Source: Lentisphaerales bacterium
Lineage (GTDB): Bacteria > Verrucomicrobiota > Kiritimatiellia > JAUXFM01
Assembly (NCBI GenBank): GCA_030622955.1
Contig: JAUXFM010000007.1
Coordinates: forward strand, 1-45,044
DNA: 45,044 nucleotides
Direction of reading: 5' to 3'
In this document: positions 39,311 to 45,044 of the stretch, one piece after another
Layout of the letters: each line of letters begins with the position of its first letter
Position numbering within the stretch: the stretch's first letter is position 1
Position numbers and translations under genes: made by a program
The notes under the pieces: model-generated
What the model saw: the letters and a program-made list of their open reading frames with translations, nothing else
Databases searched by the model: none
Told to the model about the DNA's origin: nothing

Positions 39311-39425
39311 GCGTGGAACCATTGGCGGCGAGTGATCCAGCAGTATGTCGATGCTCTTCTTGCCTGAACGCCGAAGCCACGCCGCCGCCGTGACAAGCTT
39401 GATACCTGAAACCGGTTCTGACGAC

Positions 39426-40298
39426 CTATGGCTTGCAGCCTTTCTTATGGTACATCAGCATCTTTGCGCCGAGCCGAGCGGCGGTGAATTGGGTGACCTG
39501 TGATCCTGGGATTGGCGCCACTTCGACGATATCTGCGCCAATGACATTGTGTGATTCGAAGACCTTGCGGAGCAGGGAGAGTAATCGGTGCCAGCCCAGG
39601 CCACCAGGTTCCGGCGTTCCCGTTCCAGGCGCGATTGAAGAATCAAGGGCGTCAATATCGATCGTGATGTAAACGTTCATGGACAGGCTGCTGACGATCT
39701 GGCTGTCGATCTCCTGATTATTGATCATGTCTGCGCCCCAGAAGACGGGCACCGATTCAGATTGAACGTAATCGTATTCCTCTGAAGACATGCTTCGTAT
39801 GCTGGCATGTACAGTTGGGTAGTCCAGTTCACGTAAGCGCCGCATGACGCAGGCGTGTGAGAGTTTGTTGCCCAGGTACTGGTCACGTAAGTCTGAATGT
39901 GCATCGATCTGGAGAATGGATACATCTGAGTGAATGGCATGAGCGGCTCTGACCAGTGGGAGCGTAACAGTATGTTCGCCACCCAGCCCCAGAAGGAAAC
40001 GACCGTCTGAAGCTGGAGCTTGGGCAGCTTTCTGAATTTCCGCAATTGCTTCTTCATCAGACGCTCCCTCAAGATCCATTGTGGGCAACGTCTGGACCGC
40101 AAGATCCATTGGCTCACGGTATTCCTCGTCGAAATCCTCAATCTCATGGCTTGCAATAAGAATTGATTCAGGCCCTTTTGCCGTTCCGGTCCCAAAGGTC
40201 ACAGAACGTTCATAGGGGATTGGCAGGACGGCGTAGGGCACAGTGGGGTCGGCCGCTGTTGCGGGATCGATGTCCAGAAAGAACGGTTGATGCTTCAT
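39426..40298 (-). CDS. speB: Agmatinase (ureohydrolase family)
   Basis: LLGLGGEHTVTLPLVRA, ILQIDAHSDLRDQYLGNKLSHACVMRRL, TIDIDALDSSIAPGTGTPEPGGLGWHR. Confidence 0.92.
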   Translation of the reverse strand: MKHQPFFLDIDPATAADPTVPYAVLPIPYERSVTFGTGTAKGPESILIASHEIEDFDEEYREPMDLAVQTLPTMDLEGASDEEAIAEIQKAAQAPASDGRFLLGLGGEHTVTLPLVRAAHAIHSDVSILQIDAHSDLRDQYLGNKLSHACVMRRLRELDYPTVHASIRSMSSEEYDYVQSESVPVFWGADMINNQEIDSQIVSSLSMNVYITIDIDALDSSIAPGTGTPEPGGLGWHRLLSLLRKVFESHNVIGADIVEVAPIPGSQVTQFTAARLGAKMLMYHKKGCKP

Positions 40299-40419
40299 AG
40301 GTAAATCCGAAATCACAATGCTCAAATGTTTCTAATCTATTCTTGTCTGTATCAACTGTGCGGTTTGGAGAATTAGAGTTTCGCGTTTGTTTCGGAATTC
40401 GTGCTTAGTGCTTCGAGTT

Positions 40420-42336
40420 TCATTTTTCAAAGTAGGTGTAGCCCTCCATGCCGTACTGGTAGGCATCGAGGATTTCCTGTTTTTCCTTTTCGGAGATAGA
40501 GCCGGCTGAGAGGGCCCGATTGGTTGATGCTTCGATTTGTTTCATTACCTCATCCGCATCATATTCCACATAGGAGAGGACTTTTGCCACGGTATCGCCC
40601 GCGATTTCCTCAACGTACTTGACCGTCTCGGTTTCCTGGTCAGCATGGACGAGCATGACATTGATATCTCCCAGAAGATTGTGCATATCGCCCAGGGTTT
40701 CCTGGTATGCACCGACCAGGAAGATGCCAACGTAGTAGTCGCTGTCATTGAGCTCATGAAGCGGTACCGTGTGACTCACATCATGAAGATCAATGAACCT
40801 ATCGACTTTGCCATCCGAATCACAGGTGATGTCTGCAAGGACAGCCTGCCTTGTGGGGCGTTCGTTGAGGCGATGGATGGGAGTGATCGGGAAGAGCTGG
40901 TCGAGAGCCCATGCATCGCTGATCGACTGAAAGACACTGAAATTGCCGTAGTATACATCGGCGATGGCCTGGTCCAGTCGCTCCATCTCGTCAGGAATGT
41001 ACTTTTGTCCTTCTATGAGCTTGGCAATGCGCCGGATAATGTGCCAGAAGATGGTTTCTGCCATGGCGCGTTCGCGCAGTGAAACATTGCCCTGCATGAA
41101 TGCAGCGCGAATCTCGTCACGGTAGTAGACGGCATCGTGGTACGCTTCCTGTGTATTGCGAGGATTGAGCGTGTCACAGACTTCTTTGATGTTGTGGAGC
41201 ATCTCGGGCGAATCCTCATCGAGTTTGCTGGGGATGGTTTGTGGATCGAACTTCCTTACATCCAGTATGTTGAAAATGAGCACCGAGTGATGGGCAACCA
41301 CGGCCCGTCCCGATTCGCTGACGATCATGGGGTGAGGGATCTTGCTTTCGTCGCACACGTTCATGATGACTTCCACAACATCGACCGCGTATTCCCTTGT
41401 TGAGTAGTTGCGGCTGCTAGGGAAGTTTGTGTGTGAGCCATCGTAATCGATTGCCAGGCCGCCACCGACATCGATAATGCCCATGGCTGCACCCTCCTTG
41501 ACAAGCGCGGCATAGAAACGTGCTGCTTCTGAGAGAGCGTTCCTTACCTTGCGTATGTCGGGGATTTGACTGCCAAGGTGATAGTGAAGCATCTGCAGGC
41601 AGTCCAACTTGTTTCGTTCGCGAAGATAGTCGACCATTTCGATTATCTGGGCCGAGTCCAGGCCGAACTTGCTGCGATCGCCTCCCGATGCATCCCAGCG
41701 ACCACCGGCTCGGCTCGAGAGTTTTGCCCTTACGCCGAGATTTGGCCTGACGTTCAGTAGTTCGGCGCGTTCAATGATCAACTCGAGTTCAGCCGGCATC
41801 TCGATGACAATAAGGACCTTCATGCCAAGCTTCTGGGTTTGGAGTGCAAGATCGACGAATTCTTCGTCCTTGTATCCGTTACAGATGAGGAGTGCTTGCT
41901 CGTCTTCCATGTAGGCGGCCGCTGCTATGAGCTCAGCTTTGCTGCCGACCTCGAGCCCATGGTTATATTCACGACCGAACTTGATGATGCTTTCGACGAC
42001 CTTGAACTGCTGGTTGACCTTTACGGGGTAGACGCCCCGGTATTGGCCTTTATAGCCGGCCTCGGAGATAGCCTTTCGGAATCGTTCGTTAACATGTTGG
42101 ATGCGTGTCTGCAGAATGTCGGGGAAGCGGATAAGGGCTGGCATGCCGATTTCACGTTTCTCCATTTCGGCCACGATATCCATGAGGCTGACGGTCATCT
42201 TCGAATTGCGACCGCCGGGCCGGACCAGCATTTCGCCAGTTTTGGAGACATCGAAGAAGTTTCGGCCCCAGTTGCGGACACCGTAAAGTTCGGAAGAGTT
42301 TTCGCTAGTCCATCGAGTAAGCGCTTCCTGCTGCAT
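40420..42336 (-). CDS. speA: Biosynthetic arginine decarboxylase
   Basis: YGVRNWGRNFFDVSKTGEM, YKGQYRGVYPVKVNQQFKVVE, LGSQIPDIRKVRNALSEAARFYAAL, IDVGGGLAIDYDGSHTNFPSSRNYS. Confidence 0.96.
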   Translation of the reverse strand: MQQEALTRWTSENSSELYGVRNWGRNFFDVSKTGEMLVRPGGRNSKMTVSLMDIVAEMEKREIGMPALIRFPDILQTRIQHVNERFRKAISEAGYKGQYRGVYPVKVNQQFKVVESIIKFGREYNHGLEVGSKAELIAAAAYMEDEQALLICNGYKDEEFVDLALQTQKLGMKVLIVIEMPAELELIIERAELLNVRPNLGVRAKLSSRAGGRWDASGGDRSKFGLDSAQIIEMVDYLRERNKLDCLQMLHYHLGSQIPDIRKVRNALSEAARFYAALVKEGAAMGIIDVGGGLAIDYDGSHTNFPSSRNYSTREYAVDVVEVIMNVCDESKIPHPMIVSESGRAVVAHHSVLIFNILDVRKFDPQTIPSKLDEDSPEMLHNIKEVCDTLNPRNTQEAYHDAVYYRDEIRAAFMQGNVSLRERAMAETIFWHIIRRIAKLIEGQKYIPDEMERLDQAIADVYYGNFSVFQSISDAWALDQLFPITPIHRLNERPTRQAVLADITCDSDGKVDRFIDLHDVSHTVPLHELNDSDYYVGIFLVGAYQETLGDMHNLLGDINVMLVHADQETETVKYVEEIAGDTVAKVLSYVEYDADEVMKQIEASTNRALSAGSISEKEKQEILDAYQYGMEGYTYFEK

Positions 42337-42355
42337 TGTTTAATGCCTCCTGGGG

Positions 42356-43204
42356 CTAAGCGCGTCGGTTACCTGAGCCAAAGATGTTTGTGAACGGGTT
42401 ATCGTCCCGTTCCTGGTGTACGTCGGCCTCGGATTTCTTCTTGCCGCCGTATGGTGGGGGGCCGATGATCACCTTGTCAACCGGTTCTTCGGGTTCCTGC
42501 GCAAAAAAGGGTGGCCAGCTTTTATGCCCCGGGTGTTTTGCGGCTTCTTGCATCTGTACCATTCTGTATTCGCGACCGGCAGAGAAGAAGACGAATATTG
42601 CGATGAAGATCAACCAAGGGTGTTGCAATTTCAGGCCGAATAGAGCCATGAGTACGGCAATGACCTTGCCAAGCCTCGCGGCGAAAAGCGTTGCACGGAG
42701 CCGCCCGAGTTTAGGTGTAAGCATCGCTCTGACGACACGTCCGCCGTCCATGGGGAAGGCAGGCATAAGATTGAAGACGGTCAGGGATAGATTCACGGCA
42801 CCAAGAAACATGATGATGTTAAAGCTGTAGGGCGGCTCCAGGATTAAGGGTAATGGTAAGTGGGGACCCACGAAGAGCCCCATCAGTCCTAGCCCGAGAC
42901 TAACGGCTGGTCCTGCTATCGCCATAAGGAATTCATCCAAGGGTTTTGTGGGGATGCGTTCCATTTGTGCCGCACCGCCGAGGAACATCAGAGTTATTTC
43001 CCTGACACGGCATCCCTTTCGCATGGCGACCAGAGAATGGCCAAGTTCATGGAGCGCTATGCTCACGAGCAACCCGATTGCGATCAATAGTCCGTGAATT
43101 GGTCCCCATTGGAATGCCAGGTAAAGCAGAAGGAGGACGAGGGAGATGTGTACCTTTATCGGGATTCCCCAGACCGTTGCTATCTTATAAGAGGCCTTGA
43201 ACAT
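42356..43204 (-). CDS. Site-2 protease family (M50) membrane metalloprotease
   Basis: SIALHELGHSLVAMRKGCRVREITLMFLGGAAQME (HExxH), NLMPAFPMDGGRVVRAML. Confidence 0.92.
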   Translation of the reverse strand: MFKASYKIATVWGIPIKVHISLVLLLLYLAFQWGPIHGLLIAIGLLVSIALHELGHSLVAMRKGCRVREITLMFLGGAAQMERIPTKPLDEFLMAIAGPAVSLGLGLMGLFVGPHLPLPLILEPPYSFNIIMFLGAVNLSLTVFNLMPAFPMDGGRVVRAMLTPKLGRLRATLFAARLGKVIAVLMALFGLKLQHPWLIFIAIFVFFSAGREYRMVQMQEAAKHPGHKSWPPFFAQEPEEPVDKVIIGPPPYGGKKKSEADVHQERDDNPFTNIFGSGNRRA

Positions 43205-43423
43205 GGCGAGATAATGTACAGGAATCGAGGCTCTGGTGTCCAGCGTATCCATCGCGGATTGCCACGTCGGCGACCGGGGCGACAAGTGGCCGCTTGGCCG
43301 CAGGCCGACGCGGCGGACCGCAGATTTGGGATTGCGGATTATCTGCCTTTGCAGACAGGCATGGAGGGATGATCTTCCGCGCGTTCACTGAAGAAGAAGC
43401 ACCCATACGCATTGAATTAGCGT

Positions 43424-43451
43424 TGGGTAGGGCGTGATCGCCGAGCGCGCC
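43424..43451 (+). repeat. REP-like GTAG-hairpin element, copy B
   Basis: TGGGTAG-GGCGTG-ATCGCCGAG-CGCGCC; 6-bp stem with one T.G; followed by a second hairpin CGCCCCC(51-57)/GGGGGCG(73-79). Confidence 0.7.
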
Positions 43452-43585
43452 GCCCCCTCGGCTGTGAAGTCTGGGGGCGCTCTTCCTGATCCCTTTCTGC
43501 CCCTCCTGTCCCACATACCGTCCCCCTTCCTCACATAGAGAATGCTTGTAGGTGTGTTAGTTTTGACGTTATAAATGAAGCTCTT

Positions 43586-44281
43586 ATGAAACTGTCTATT
43601 GTAATACCGGTCTATAACGAGAAATCCACGATTCACGCTCTCCTCGAGAAAGTGCTTGCTGAGGATGTCGGCCTCGAGAAGGAAATTATCCTGGTCGACG
43701 ATTATTCTACTGATGGGACCAGATCGGAAATAGAGAAGCTCAAGGAGAAGCATTCTGACTGGAAGTTTGTCTTCCATGAAAAGAATCAGGGCAAAGGTGC
43801 GGCGTTGCAGAGCGGGTTCGCTGCTGTGACCGGCGATGTCGTGCTGATCCAGGATGCTGATCTGGAATATGACCCGAAAGAGTATGGGAGATTGTTGGGG
43901 CCGATACTCGACGGGCATGCGGACGTTGTCTACGGCTCACGTTTCCTGGGTGGTGGCCCGCACAGGGTGGTGTATTACTGGCACTCAGTGGGCAATCGCC
44001 TGATCACCACATTTTCGAACATGATGACAAACCTGAACCTTACCGATGTTGAAGTCTGTTACAAGGTGTTCAAGAAGGAAGTGCTCAAATCAATCAAGTT
44101 GACAGAGAAGCGGTTCGGTATAGAAAATGAAATCACGGCCAAGATCGCGCGCGGTGAATGGCGGATCTACGAGGTGCCGATCTCCTATTACGGACGCAGC
44201 TATGACGAGGGCAAGAAGATTACCTGGAAAGATGGTGTCCGTGCCTTATGGTGCATTCTGAAATACCGGTTCTGTCGTTGA
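43586..44281 (+). CDS. Family 2 glycosyltransferase (dolichyl-phosphate mannosyltransferase-like)
   Basis: MKLSIVIPVYNEKSTIHALLEKV, ILVDDYSTDGTRSEI, NQGKGAALQSGFAAVTGDVVLIQDADLEYDPKEYG. Confidence 0.92.
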   Translation: MKLSIVIPVYNEKSTIHALLEKVLAEDVGLEKEIILVDDYSTDGTRSEIEKLKEKHSDWKFVFHEKNQGKGAALQSGFAAVTGDVVLIQDADLEYDPKEYGRLLGPILDGHADVVYGSRFLGGGPHRVVYYWHSVGNRLITTFSNMMTNLNLTDVEVCYKVFKKEVLKSIKLTEKRFGIENEITAKIARGEWRIYEVPISYYGRSYDEGKKITWKDGVRALWCILKYRFCR

Positions 44282-44336
44282 ATGTATTGATATTTAACGA
44301 GCTGTGCGGAGCGCAGCGCTTTTGAGCGATCATTAC

Positions 44337-44807
44337 ATGAAGAAGAAAATCATATTACTGTTTGCCACCGGGTTCGGGCTTGGCTATGCGCCCATAGCGT
44401 CGGGCACTTTCGGAACGCTGCTGGGGATACCGATTCTCTTTGCTACGGCATGGATGGATAACCTGTGGCGTGCTGTTGCGGCCGTGATCCTTGCTGTACT
44501 TGCAATCCCGATTTGCGATGTAGCTGAGAAACATTTTAAGACGAAAGATGATGGCAGGGTTGTTGCAGATGAGTATCTAACCTATCCCCTGTGCTTGATC
44601 TGGCTGCCCTGGGTCGAGGCGCCCTGGTTGCTGTTGCTGGCATTTCTCACACACAGGTTCTTCGATATTCTGAAGCCGCCGCCCGCGCGCGGCTCGCAGC
44701 GCATTGGCGGGGGATTGGGCATTGCAATTGATGACATCATCTCGAGCGTCTACGCTCTTCTGGCCAACCATCTCACATGGTGGTGCTACTTGACGTATCT
44801 TGCCTGA
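44337..44807 (+). CDS. pgpA: Phosphatidylglycerophosphatase A
   Basis: FGLGYAPIASGTFGTLLGIPILF, VVADEYLTYPLCLIWLP, FLTHRFFDILKPPPARGSQRIGGGLGIAIDDIISSVYALL. Confidence 0.92.
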   Translation: MKKKIILLFATGFGLGYAPIASGTFGTLLGIPILFATAWMDNLWRAVAAVILAVLAIPICDVAEKHFKTKDDGRVVADEYLTYPLCLIWLPWVEAPWLLLLAFLTHRFFDILKPPPARGSQRIGGGLGIAIDDIISSVYALLANHLTWWCYLTYLA

Positions 44808-45044
44808 ATACCATGCATGGCGACATCTCTTAATCTAGCCTGCATCAAGTGGTAGAGATCGTTGCGGGGGCCTTAACTGCGAACGTCCCTTTCAAATGGT
44901 AGTGACGTTCCGACGAATCCGGCAGGGATTGATATGCATAGCAGTTTTCACAAACTCAACGGCCTGTTGCCCAAATATCACGACCCTGCGAGGAGGCTAT
45001 TCTGAGATGATTGCAAGGCGACAGCAAAGAGACGATGCCAAAGC

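Noticed and set aside
45007-45044. Possible start of a further gene at the window edge (ATG after GAGGAGG)
   Set aside because: Only ~12 codons visible and the SD spacing is long; cannot be supported.

Overview
This 45 kb window looks like a bacterial chromosomal or MAG contig, mostly housekeeping, with no rRNA, tRNA or CRISPR recognised by eye. Core functions include aspartate/threonine metabolism (thrC-thrB, hom, aspartokinase, a cimA-like gene), valS, pgi, arginine decarboxylase/agmatinase, hflX, rsmI, pgpA and a site-2 protease. Two accessory-like regions stand out. (1) ~9.97-17.4 kb is a probable CsoR-controlled metal-homeostasis region: two near-identical palindromic operators (TATACCC-N5-GGGTATA), one before an SO_0444-type permease with a C-terminal HMA domain and one before the csoR gene. 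csoR leads a tightly packed cassette: outer-membrane barrel, FMN-binding-like protein, OB-fold lipoprotein, FtsX/MacB-type permease, ABC ATPase and CDF transporter. (2) ~18.5-22.8 kb holds a sigma54 response regulator, a PilX-like repetitive protein with a good -24/-12 promoter, and a histidine kinase. The non-coding sequence is unusually structured: a RAYT-like transposase remnant inside an inverted repeat, two GTAG-hairpin (REP-like) elements with identical loops and covarying stems, a 70-bp nested palindrome, a 26-unit heptamer array, and several short 7-bp-phased intergenic relics. Product calls are from reading the translations; no database search was possible.
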